A stretch of 64,000 nt of DNA, from contig NZ_JACHFW010000010.1 in the NCBI RefSeq assembly GCF_014202115.1, positions 87,349-151,348 on the forward strand, given 5' to 3'. The notes beneath the pieces are model-generated. The model worked only from the letters and a program-made list of their open reading frames with translations, ran no database searches and was not told the DNA's origin. Origin of the DNA: Catenibacillus scindens (lineage in GTDB: Bacteria; Bacillota; Clostridia; Lachnospirales; Lachnospiraceae). A program made the position numbers and the translations under genes. Of this stretch, positions 8,531-16,477 are shown piece by piece. Position 1 is the first letter of the stretch, and every line of letters starts with the position of its first letter.

Positions 8531-9391
8531 CTACAATGCCTCGTCAAAGAGGCGGACAGACATGTACGCTTTGGCGTCATGACAGCATATCCCGTAAATT
8601 TCCCAGAAAAACCTTTCTTTTAAGGGGATAGCCCGGAGATTGGTCATATTGAGTTCCCCGACAACCACCTCCGGCACAATGGCCAGACCAATTTTCTGGG
8701 AACAAAGCTTTTGCAGAACAATCCCATCCACACTTTTAGCAATGATCTCCGGCTCAAAACCGGCCTCCCGGCAGCGGCGGATCATTTCCTGACAGATCCA
8801 GAAGGCTTCGTTCATAGACAAAAGTTTTTCACCTTCAAGCCGGGCAATGGGGACTTCCCCGGCGTCATACAGGGGATGTCCTTCATAGACAAGCACAACC
8901 ACCGGACAGGCCGCCAGCTTTTTTTCCAGAAAATCCCGTTCATCGGACCTTCCCACTATGATCCCATAGTCCAGCCGGGCATCGAGAATCTGACGGCGGA
9001 TCTCCTCGTTGGAATATTCATAATATTCCACTGCGATTTTTGGATGATTTTGGATAAAATCAAGAAGTTTCTGCATAGGCAGCATATTAAAAACGCCGTA
9101 AGCGCAGCCGATCCTCAGCCGGCTGTCCTGAAATTTAAGCTGCTGGATCTCATGATCCACCTGTCTTAGCTGACGCAGAATATCTGCTGACTTTTTATAA
9201 AGAAGCCGTCCGCTGGCTGTAGGCAAAACCCCCTGTTTCGTCCGCTCAAATAACTGGGTATGAAGTTCTTCTTCTAACTGGCGGATATTTTTTCCAAGGC
9301 CCTGAGGCGTGATAAAAAGCTGCCGGGCCGCCTTGTGAATGCTTTGGTTCTCATAAACCGCCTGAAATTCTGTCAAAGTTTTTGTATTCAT
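8531..9391 (-). CDS. LysR-family transcriptional regulator
   Basis: Regulator of 286 residues. The N-terminal winged HTH (about 1-60, FQAVYENQSIHKAARQLFIT followed by a GLGKNIRQLEEEL recognition segment) and the C-terminal periplasmic-binding-like effector domain (about 90-285) are standard. GAGGG precedes the ATG. It lies upstream of, and in the same direction as, the flavin oxidoreductase, with a 215-base gap that contains a TATAAT element and the inverted repeat TGACCT-N18-AGGTCA (8380-8413). It is therefore a plausible controller of that enzyme. Effector unknown. Confidence 0.88.
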   Translation of the reverse strand: MNTKTLTEFQAVYENQSIHKAARQLFITPQGLGKNIRQLEEELHTQLFERTKQGVLPTASGRLLYKKSADILRQLRQVDHEIQQLKFQDSRLRIGCAYGVFNMLPMQKLLDFIQNHPKIAVEYYEYSNEEIRRQILDARLDYGIIVGRSDERDFLEKKLAACPVVVLVYEGHPLYDAGEVPIARLEGEKLLSMNEAFWICQEMIRRCREAGFEPEIIAKSVDGIVLQKLCSQKIGLAIVPEVVVGELNMTNLRAIPLKERFFWEIYGICCHDAKAYMSVRLFDEAL

Positions 9392-9405
9392 CTTCTGCCC
9401 TCGGT

Positions 9406-10890
9406 TTAAAACAACCGCTTTAACTGCTCCAAATCAAATGTCACGCAAGACACATGATCCACCTCGATCTGATACAGGGCGTTGGCCGCCATATGCTCCG
9501 CCGCCTGCTCCAGATCGCGGATGCCGGAGGTGGTCACATATTTTGTCACTAAAGCGTCCAACGCTTCATCGGTAATCTGACATTCCTGCTCTTTTAATCC
9601 CATCCTCTTTAAAATTTTCGGCAGGGCATATCTGGAGAAAATAATTTTCTTCTCTTTTGGCGTGTAATCTTCAATTTCAATCACCGCAAAACGGGACATT
9701 AAAGGGGCGCTGATCTGACTTTTATCATTAGCCGTGGCAATGGGGTAAACCCCGGTTGTAGGGATCATACACTCAATATAGTTATCGGTAAAGCCGAGAT
9801 TATCCAAAAGGGTGAGCAGCACGTCGGCCGGGTTGCCGTTGCCTTTCCCAGACGCAGCCTTATCCAGCTCATTAATAATGAATACCAAGTTGGACTCTCC
9901 TGCCATGGAAAAGGCTTCCATAATAATTCCCGGCTTTGCGTTGGCATAAATTCTGGAACTTCCTGTAAGCTGTTCCGGATCGTTGATAGAACTCATATCC
10001 AGAGTTGTCCATGGCAGCTTTAAGATCCTTGCCACCGCATAGGCAATCTGGGATTTTCCCGTCCCGGCAGGGCCCACCAGCAAAATACCGTAGGCCGGCA
10101 GAGTGTGGGTACGGTTGATCTGAATGACAGTTTCAATGATCCGCTGCTTTACACGCTCCATACCGTACAATTCTTCGTCAAGAATACGGCGGGCCTCCAC
10201 CGGATCAATAGGCTCAAAGTAATTGCTTTTCCACTGGATATTCAACATGATAGACAGGGCACGCTGGGCATGGCGCCGCTCCTCCAAAGTCACCTCGTTG
10301 GACTTGGCCACAGACAGGTTCCGGTAAGCCCACAGGCGGATAGTGTCCGGCAAAGTTTTTCCCGCACATGTAAGAAAATCGGTAATACTCTGCAGACTTG
10401 TCAGCCGCATATCGTCGCCGTTGACATCTTCGTCATCATCCTCGTCCGTTTCTTCCTCCGGTGGGGCACTGGCCAGCAGCCTGCCGATCATAAACTGCAA
10501 AAAGCCATCGGATGCAGAGAGCTTTGTCCCTGCCCCATGGGTCAGTTCCCGGATCTTATAGACGCCGTAGCCCTCATCTGTATTTTTCCCCGACAGGCGC
10601 ACTTTAATATGGTTATCCCCCAGCCACCGAATCAGGCTGACAAACCGGGCGTCCACCTGCAAAATATCTGCGCTGATCTTGCCGTTGTCATCGTCAAAAT
10701 TAAAGGCTGTCCGCCGGGTGGGGCTGGCAAAGAAGCCGCAGGAGTGATGCTTCCACTCTTTTTCCCGGTTATCTAAAAGCAGCAGCGGTTTCTGGGGGGA
10801 CGCCTGAGGCGCACTGGAACGCACTACAGTATAGGTACACTGAGCGTCATCTTTCTCCTCCGGTTCATTGCTGAAATCAAATACTGGCAT
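9406..10890 (-). CDS. Lon-like AAA+ ATPase lacking a protease domain
   Basis: Protein of 494 residues. The N-terminal 230 residues match nothing I recognise and include an acidic run (about 146-160). From about residue 237 it follows Lon closely: LDEELYGMERVKQRI, Walker A GPAGTGKS (273-280), sensor-1 Asn388 (IATAND), an Arg in SRFAV (about 400), and a C-terminal lid with TSGIRDLEQA. The Walker B reads VFIINELDKA, so the usual Asp is Asn340 while the catalytic Glu341 is kept. There is no Ser-Lys protease domain. AAGGAGAG decides the start at 10890 (frame open to 10926). It is probably a remodelling ATPase; role unknown. The HAD gene lies upstream on the same strand, 120 bases away. Confidence 0.8.
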   Translation of the reverse strand: MPVFDFSNEPEEKDDAQCTYTVVRSSAPQASPQKPLLLLDNREKEWKHHSCGFFASPTRRTAFNFDDDNGKISADILQVDARFVSLIRWLGDNHIKVRLSGKNTDEGYGVYKIRELTHGAGTKLSASDGFLQFMIGRLLASAPPEEETDEDDDEDVNGDDMRLTSLQSITDFLTCAGKTLPDTIRLWAYRNLSVAKSNEVTLEERRHAQRALSIMLNIQWKSNYFEPIDPVEARRILDEELYGMERVKQRIIETVIQINRTHTLPAYGILLVGPAGTGKSQIAYAVARILKLPWTTLDMSSINDPEQLTGSSRIYANAKPGIIMEAFSMAGESNLVFIINELDKAASGKGNGNPADVLLTLLDNLGFTDNYIECMIPTTGVYPIATANDKSQISAPLMSRFAVIEIEDYTPKEKKIIFSRYALPKILKRMGLKEQECQITDEALDALVTKYVTTSGIRDLEQAAEHMAANALYQIEVDHVSCVTFDLEQLKRLF

Positions 10891-11010
10891 ATTGTTCTCT
10901 CCTTCGTGTATCTTAATGGACTTCATTCCATGATTGATCTTATTCCCCCGCTGCCTGCAGTGGGAGATTTGACTTCATCATACCATACTTTCAGATGCTT
11001 TTGGAAACTT

Positions 11011-11874
11011 TTATTGCCATTCTCCAACTCCGGGCAGGATATATTGTTCAATGGCCTGAGCCACTCCGTCCTGGTCATTGGTTCTAACCACATGATCGGC
11101 CTTTTCCTTCAGCACCTGAATGCTGTTCCCCATAGCAATTTTCAGACCGGACACGTCAAACATAGACAAATCATTTTCACTGTCGCCAATACAGGCAATC
11201 TCTTCCTTTTTAATGTTCAGGCCCTGAGCCAGCATGGCAAGTGCCCGGCCCTTGGAGGCGTTTTTTGAAAAAATTTCCACATAGATTCCTGAATAAGCTG
11301 CGCTGATCTCACTGTACCCCCTTAAAACGCGTTTTGTCTTTTTCCTTGCGCCGGGAGCCGCGAAATAAAGCTGAAGTTCCTCCACCTCATGGCGGCTTTT
11401 TCGGATCACCGACGCCATATCTTTGACGCAGCAGACCCCGATGGCGTCTCTGCCGTAAATCCTGCGCCCCATCCAGGCAAACACATGTCCCTGAATCAGA
11501 TAGCGGTTATTCATGTGGGACGCAATTCCAAGAGGAATATCCCGACTGTCTTTCAGGATGTTTAGGGCCGTAACCTTAGGAAGCATAGCCCGGTACAGTG
11601 TCTTTTTCTTTTTGAGATCAAGAACCCGCCCGCCATTGCTGGTGATCACATAGCGGTACAGATCCCGGTTTTTCTCTCCATCCTCCCCGTCCCCTTTTCT
11701 CAGAATTCCTTCTGACAAACGGTGCGGCAGACAATAGAGATTGCGCCCTGTTGTGGGTACGATGATCAGACCACGGCCTGCTCCCAGCCTGAGAGCCTCC
11801 ATAGTCCTGTCAGTCACCTCACTCTTTTTATTTAAACATGTTCCGTCCATATCCACAGCAAGTAATTTGATCAT
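11011..11874 (-). CDS. Cof-type HAD-superfamily phosphatase
   Basis: Protein of 287 residues with all four HAD motifs: DMDGT (Asp8/Asp10), PTTGR, the Lys in KGRALAML, and IGDSENDLSMF. The C2B-type cap between motifs II and III makes it a Cof/YidA-like sugar-phosphate or nucleotide phosphatase. AGGAGG is well spaced before the ATG. Substrates in this family are broad and cannot be predicted. It is followed on the same strand by the Lon-like ATPase. Confidence 0.88.
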   Translation of the reverse strand: MIKLLAVDMDGTCLNKKSEVTDRTMEALRLGAGRGLIIVPTTGRNLYCLPHRLSEGILRKGDGEDGEKNRDLYRYVITSNGGRVLDLKKKKTLYRAMLPKVTALNILKDSRDIPLGIASHMNNRYLIQGHVFAWMGRRIYGRDAIGVCCVKDMASVIRKSRHEVEELQLYFAAPGARKKTKRVLRGYSEISAAYSGIYVEIFSKNASKGRALAMLAQGLNIKKEEIACIGDSENDLSMFDVSGLKIAMGNSIQVLKEKADHVVRTNDQDGVAQAIEQYILPGVGEWQ

Positions 11875-11963
11875 AAATGCCTCCTGTCCTTAGGGTTTTA
11901 TAAGTCTCACTGTTTGTCAGTATAATCTATTTTTCTCACTTTTACAACCAGCCGGAAAAAAGA

Positions 11964-11994
11964 GCGCCGCCTGACATTACTGTACAGGCGGCGC
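11964..11994 (-). terminator. Intrinsic terminator of the DUF4214 protein gene
   Basis: Perfect 10-bp stem GCGCCGCCTG / CAGGCGGCGC. On the minus strand it is followed by CTCTTTTTTCC, a classic U-tract, just after the stop codon at 12003. Confidence 0.85.
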
Positions 11995-12002
11995 CCACTT
12001 TA

Positions 12003-14450
12003 TTATAATCCGTAAGAGGCAACAATTTTTTGAAATTCCGGTGAATCCGCAAAGCCATTAAAGACATGCTCTCTGTCCTTTCCTTCCTGCTCCAGCACCC
12101 GAATCCAGGACTGAAGTCCTGCGGCATCTGCTTCGCGGTCCATAAATACCCGGTAAAGAACTTTGATAAATTCTTCATTGGACAGATTCTTACTGTTCAT
12201 TTCCGGAGAGAAGATAAATCCGTGAGCAACCTGCTTCGGACTCTCTCTGCGCGACAGCAGAACTTCCGCCCAGTTATTTAATCCACTTGTATCCGCATTA
12301 CGCCCCAATGCTTTCTGATAACAGCGGAATACAAACATAGTCACTCCGGCGTTCTGATCTCTTGGCTCTGTCAGATTGACACTTCCTCTGTCAATACCAT
12401 AGGAACGGCAAATGGCGGTAAATTCCTGAGACTCGGCAAATCCCTTAAAGATCATCTCCCGTGAAATACCATTATCCAATTGCTTCACCCAACTTGCCAG
12501 ACCGGCCGCATCAGCTTCCCGGTCAAGGAATGTGCGATAAAGACGGGTAACAAATTCAGTGTTGCTTAAATTCTTGTTCTTTAACTCTGTACTAAATACA
12601 AAGCCCCAGGCAACTCCCGCTCCGGTATCCTGGTGGTTTTCAAGTACCTTTACCCATGAAGCATGTCCGTTAAGATCCGGATCACGCTTTAACAATGTGG
12701 TATACAGGCGGGTTACGAAACCGGAAGTTCCCTCTGTCGAAATATTGTAAACAGTAACTACACAACTGGCAGTTTTGTCATTTTGTTTTGTTCTTACAGT
12801 AATCGTCGCGGTTCCCGCATTACCTGCGGTAACAAGTCCGTTGCCATCTACTTTCGCCACAGAAGAATCGGAAGTGGTCCATTCTACGTCCTGGTTTACT
12901 GCGTTTTGAGGAAGAATGGTAGCTTTTAACTGAAGTGTCTGGCCCTTCTGAGTTAATGTAGCCTTCGACTGATTCAAACTAACGCCTGTAACATCTGTAT
13001 ACGGAGACAGGCTAAAGGAATAATTACCGTGATAGCTGGTATTTTTAACTACAAAATAATAGGTTCCTTTTTCAAGCTCAATTTCTCTGCTGATTGAACT
13101 GTAGCCAAGATCACTGTCCCAATATTCATAGCTGTGATTAACCGACTTACCGTTTAAATCATAAATATAGTAATCCGCCCTATTCATGTAAGCTGTAGCT
13201 TTCTGAATATATTTTCCCGTTGCCGGCACTGTAAATTTGTAATAATCAACGGTATCATTGACCGCAATCTGGCCGTTATAGGTCTGACCAAGGGAAATAT
13301 TTCTGGCCGTTGCCATGGTATTATCGCTGCCATTGCCGGTTTCGGTAAAACTTTCATTGGCACTGGTAAACTTGAGTGTAAAACTGTATTCTCCCGTATA
13401 GGCGTTACTTTCGACGGCAAAATAGTAGGTACCTTTGGTCAGATCAATATTTTCGCTGACACTGCTCTGTCCGGTTACAGAATCATCATAAAAATATCTA
13501 TCATACAGTTTTTTCCCGGAAGTATCATAGATCAGATAATGGATCCGGTCCATTTTTCCGATGGCGTTATTGGTAATCCTTCCGGAAGACGGAATTGTAA
13601 ATTTATAATAGTCCAGATCATCATTTTCAGCAATCAGACCTTTGTATTCTGTATTTAAGGAAATCGGGCTGGCACTTTCAAAGGTATTATTCGTTCCGTT
13701 GCCAGTCTCAGTAAAACTCTCATTGGCACTGGTCAAAGACAAATTAAAGGAATAATTTCCCTCACCTGAGCTATAACTAACAACAAAGTAATAAGTGCCT
13801 TTGGTCAGGTCAAAAGTTTTGGTAACTGAACTTTGGCCGGCAGTTTCATCCCAACCGTGATATTTATCATAAAGTTCTTTCCCCGATGCGTCATAAATGA
13901 AATAATGGACTGTCCTAACCTTGGCGAAAGCGTTAACGGTCAACCGTCCGGAAGCATTAAGGGTAAACTTGTAATAATTATCTTTTTGGGCTTTGGATAC
14001 CGAACCATTATATGTAGTTCCCAGATTTACAGATGTTGCTGCCTCCATTGAACTTCCCGCAAACGAATCCAAAAGCACTTCTTCACTCTCTAAAGGAGCC
14101 GATTCACTCTGTGGCTGCGGCGCTTGTGTTTCCTCTGCAACACTCTCCGGTACAACGCTCTGAGCCTCTACACTCTCCTCTGCGACACTCTCCGGTACAG
14201 CGCTCTGAGCCTCTACACTCTCCTCTGTGACGCTCTCCGGTACAGCGCTCTGGTTTTCGACACTTTCCTCTGCGACGCTCTCCGGTACGGATTCAGCCGG
14301 TACGGATTCAGGAGTTATTGTTTCTGCCGCAGACTCTGATTGCGCCGCTTCTGTCTGAGGCGCGCTGGCCCAGACGCCAGTACCGCCGCCTAAAACCATA
14401 GAGACAGTAAGGACACTGGCAAGCATACCTTTAATCATTTTTCCTCTCAT
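12003..14450 (-). CDS. Secreted PPC / Big_2 / DUF4214 multidomain protein
   Basis: Exported protein of 815 residues. A signal peptide (about 1-29, MIKGMLASVLTVSMVLGGG) is followed by a Ser/Glu/Val-rich linker of 15-residue repeats (55-109). Then come three pre-peptidase C-terminal-like beta domains (about 130-240, 255-360, 370-480), each with a YYKF and a KGTYYFVV strand, a bacterial Ig-like Big_2 domain (about 485-570, LNQSKATLTQKGQTLQLKA), and DUF4214 repeats to the C-terminus (about 575-815, with LDREADAAGLASWV and MDREADAAGLQSWI). No enzyme domain is visible. It is probably a cell-surface or matrix protein binding polysaccharide or S-layer; DUF4214 is common in Lachnospiraceae surface proteins. 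GAGGAGGAGAG precedes the ATG. Confidence 0.88.
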   Translation of the reverse strand: MRGKMIKGMLASVLTVSMVLGGGTGVWASAPQTEAAQSESAAETITPESVPAESVPESVAEESVENQSAVPESVTEESVEAQSAVPESVAEESVEAQSVVPESVAEETQAPQPQSESAPLESEEVLLDSFAGSSMEAATSVNLGTTYNGSVSKAQKDNYYKFTLNASGRLTVNAFAKVRTVHYFIYDASGKELYDKYHGWDETAGQSSVTKTFDLTKGTYYFVVSYSSGEGNYSFNLSLTSANESFTETGNGTNNTFESASPISLNTEYKGLIAENDDLDYYKFTIPSSGRITNNAIGKMDRIHYLIYDTSGKKLYDRYFYDDSVTGQSSVSENIDLTKGTYYFAVESNAYTGEYSFTLKFTSANESFTETGNGSDNTMATARNISLGQTYNGQIAVNDTVDYYKFTVPATGKYIQKATAYMNRADYYIYDLNGKSVNHSYEYWDSDLGYSSISREIELEKGTYYFVVKNTSYHGNYSFSLSPYTDVTGVSLNQSKATLTQKGQTLQLKATILPQNAVNQDVEWTTSDSSVAKVDGNGLVTAGNAGTATITVRTKQNDKTASCVVTVYNISTEGTSGFVTRLYTTLLKRDPDLNGHASWVKVLENHQDTGAGVAWGFVFSTELKNKNLSNTEFVTRLYRTFLDREADAAGLASWVKQLDNGISREMIFKGFAESQEFTAICRSYGIDRGSVNLTEPRDQNAGVTMFVFRCYQKALGRNADTSGLNNWAEVLLSRRESPKQVAHGFIFSPEMNSKNLSNEEFIKVLYRVFMDREADAAGLQSWIRVLEQEGKDREHVFNGFADSPEFQKIVASYGL
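14154..14288 (-). repeat. 45-bp in-frame tandem repeat, three units plus a partial
   Basis: Codes for VPESVAEESVENQSA, VPESVTEESVEAQSA and VPESVAEESVEAQSV, followed by a partial unit VPESVAEE down to about 14124. Units differ by only a few bases, so copy number could change by slippage or recombination. This linker joins the signal peptide to the first beta domain. Confidence 0.9.
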
Positions 14451-14559
14451 AAACTCTCCTCCTCATTAAAAAAGTTACTTCTTTATTGTATATCTGGCCA
14501 GTAGCCTTTTCAACATGCGGACATTTTTGAGGAGAAATTTTTTGTAACATTTTGTTATT

Positions 14560-14646
14560 ATTCACAGCCGATTTGACGCAGATACACAAATTCGTCAAGC
14601 ATTCTCGGAAGAAGGTTGGATAACTGTTTCAAATCGGACTGTGAAT
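14560..14646. repeat. Long-loop inverted repeat between divergent genes
   Basis: ATTCACAGCCGATTTGA (14560-14576) is the near-perfect reverse complement of TCAAATCGGACTGTGAAT (14629-14646), with one extra base. The loop is about 52 bases. It lies between the DUF4214 protein gene and the promoter of the J-domain gene. Function unknown; it may be an operator pair or a degraded mobile element. Confidence 0.6.
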
Positions 14647-14669
14647 CATAACCACATTTCAGGTAGGAA

Positions 14670-14698
14670 TTGACAGCAGATAAAATTATTTTTAAAAT
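14670..14698 (+). promoter_or_regulatory. Sigma-A promoter of the J-domain gene
   Basis: TTGACA (14670-14675), 17-base spacer, TAAAAT (14693-14698), 28 bases before the ATG. Confidence 0.75.
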
Positions 14699-14725
14699 AG
14701 AGAAAAATATAAAGGATACACAGAT

Positions 14726-15766
14726 ATGACTCTTGATCAGGCTTTTAAAATTCTCGGAATCCCCCGCGGGACCCCTAAAAATGAAATAAAGAAACGGTAC
14801 CGTCAGCTCATGCGCCAGGTTCATCCAGATGTTTTTCCCGAATCATCTTATCCATACAATGTTCATGAAATCACTGCCGCCTATGATCTTTTGCGGAATT
14901 CCTGCAACATTCATGAGGCTGGCCAAGGCTATTTTTCCAAAAGATCTTCACAATGCCAGGGCAAAGCAAAGCACTGGGCGGATCCGGTCCGTCACTGGGA
15001 TGCCCCGGAAAATCCCCAGGCTTACTGTGAGCGGGAAATTCTTCACAACGTCCACGATGACGAGGGCCGGATTGTCGGACACTTCACCGTCGCCTGGGGA
15101 AAATATCTCTGGACAGCCGATGAAGATTTTCCTCTCTTTTTGCTAAGTATTTACCAGTGCAGCAAACAACTCCTTGACCGCGCCGAACGAAGCAAAAAGA
15201 GGGATTCACGCCCTTCCCCTGCTCTTCGCCAGAAATATCAGGCCCAGCTTGCCTATCTTCTGGCCCAGCAGTACATTGACGCCCTGCCCTGGCTGGAAAA
15301 ACTGGCCAAAATCTCCCCGTCCAAAGATGACGGTGCCCCTGTTTTTTATGTTGCCGCCATGTTGGAAGCCTCCCTCTCTGTATCACTGGAAGACGGCGAG
15401 ATACTTTTTCCTTCCAGAATCCAGGATCACCGGCTTTATCTAAAAAACAGGGCCGGCGCCCAACTGGGATACCTGTCCTTTCATGATGACCGTTTGTATT
15501 ATATTATCATTCCCCTTTTTGAACAGAGGCGGGTTCAGGTAAAAATCCAGGCAATCCAAAAAGAGAACCGCAGCCACAAAGCCCAAAAGCCTTCTGCAAA
15601 ATCCTCTCACTCTCATACTAATTCGTCTTATCATTTAAAAAACAAAAGTTCCGGCTATAAAGAGCTTCGCCTATGGATCAGATTTCTCCCTCATACCGGA
15701 ACAATGCCAGAAAACATTACTCTCCAGATCCAGGCGCTGCTGGACAGATACAAAGCGCTGCTGTGA
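14726..15766 (+). CDS. J-domain (DnaJ-like) protein
   Basis: Protein of 346 residues with an N-terminal J-domain (about 1-65). Helix II is basic (KKRYRQLMRQ) and is followed by the HPD motif at 33-35, which stimulates DnaK ATPase. It lacks the Gly/Phe, zinc and C-terminal substrate domains of DnaJ, so it is a type III J-protein. The rest (about 70-346) is soluble, with no recognised domain; a basic, Ser/Lys-rich stretch (about 270-310) precedes the final segment. Type III J-proteins act as dedicated recruiters of DnaK to a specific client, unknown here. It converges on the fluoride channel gene. Confidence 0.8.
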   Translation: MTLDQAFKILGIPRGTPKNEIKKRYRQLMRQVHPDVFPESSYPYNVHEITAAYDLLRNSCNIHEAGQGYFSKRSSQCQGKAKHWADPVRHWDAPENPQAYCEREILHNVHDDEGRIVGHFTVAWGKYLWTADEDFPLFLLSIYQCSKQLLDRAERSKKRDSRPSPALRQKYQAQLAYLLAQQYIDALPWLEKLAKISPSKDDGAPVFYVAAMLEASLSVSLEDGEILFPSRIQDHRLYLKNRAGAQLGYLSFHDDRLYYIIIPLFEQRRVQVKIQAIQKENRSHKAQKPSAKSSHSHTNSSYHLKNKSSGYKELRLWIRFLPHTGTMPENITLQIQALLDRYKALL

Positions 15767-15842
15767 AAGTTTTGCGACCGACGGGGCGGACAGCACAGTA
15801 CCCTGTCCCCTGAGCGTCCTCCGGCCTCCTTTGCGCGGTACT

Positions 15843-16220
15843 TTAGCGGGATATGGAAGTAACTGCCCACTCCCCCGCGAACACAGCCGCGATGCCCGCA
15901 GCCACGCTGAATACGCCGTAGGCCAAAGCTGTGAGTCCATTGCCGGCCTTTATAAGATCAAAAGTCTCCAGGGCAAAAGAGGAAAATGTTGTAAATCCTC
16001 CGCATATCCCCACTTTCACAAGCAGCACAAGTCTTGGATCAAGGTCTCCTTTTTTCAGAACAGCCCCGGCAATCACACCTATAATAAAGGCTCCGGCCAC
16101 GTTAATTCCAAAAGTTTTTACCGGAAATATCCATGTCTCCCTCACCGGGATCAGCCCGATCAAATACCGCAGGATTGAGCCGGCAAATCCGCCGATCCCT
16201 ACAATGAGACATTCTATCAT
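15843..16220 (-). CDS. crcB: Fluoride ion channel FluC/CrcB
   Basis: Membrane protein of 125 residues with four helices and the family signature GGFTTFSSF. FluC/CrcB dimers export fluoride passively. The start at 16220 (MIECLIVGIGGFAGSILRY) follows CAGGTGATAAAG; the frame is open to 16280. There is no second crcB nearby, so it would work as a homodimer. I looked for a fluoride riboswitch upstream and saw none. Firm assignment. Confidence 0.92.
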   Translation of the reverse strand: MIECLIVGIGGFAGSILRYLIGLIPVRETWIFPVKTFGINVAGAFIIGVIAGAVLKKGDLDPRLVLLVKVGICGGFTTFSSFALETFDLIKAGNGLTALAYGVFSVAAGIAAVFAGEWAVTSISR

Positions 16221-16324
16221 CTTTATCACCTGCTTTTTTGGAATCATTTTATCATAACTTGCCCAATTTTTAAAGGTCATCTATGCCGCTAAACCCTGCC
16301 AGAACCTTTCATAATGCAGCATTT

Positions 16325-16474
16325 TTAGTCGTGAATCTTCCAGCTATTCAGGAACTTTGCCGTTTCAGCGGCACTGTGGTCGATGATCTCGCTGTGACCC
16401 AGATCAAGGGCGGCCATAGCGGCCATATCTTCTTCACTGAGAGCAAAATCCCATATGTTAAAATTTTCCTCCAT
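16325..16474 (-). pseudogene. C-terminal fragment of an aldo/keto reductase
   Basis: Immediately after the stop of the CMD gene, in the same frame, the minus strand codes for about 49 residues starting MEENFNIWDFALSEEDM and ending FLNSWKIHD. This is the characteristic C-terminus of NADPH aldo/keto reductases (ENF-WDF-LSEEDM...ALD-G...NSWKIH). The remaining 230 or so residues, including the catalytic tetrad, are absent. Aldo/keto reductase genes often neighbour CMD genes, so a deletion probably removed most of the gene. No ribosome binding site is evident; it is unlikely to be a functional protein. Confidence 0.75.
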
Positions 16475-16477
16475 CCG

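Noticed and set aside
10105..10776. Plus-strand frame of 223 codons opposite the AAA+ gene
   Set aside because: Shadow frame; the minus-strand protein has clear Walker motifs and ribosome binding site.
14124..14288. CRISPR-like direct repeats
   Set aside because: 45-bp units are contiguous without spacers and in frame within a coding region.
14558..14824. 88-codon minus-strand frame across the J-domain gene start
   Set aside because: Covers the J-domain promoter and start antisense; no ribosome binding site.
16221..16324. Fluoride riboswitch ahead of crcB
   Set aside because: Looked for the conserved pseudoknot segments; none seen in this short upstream region.
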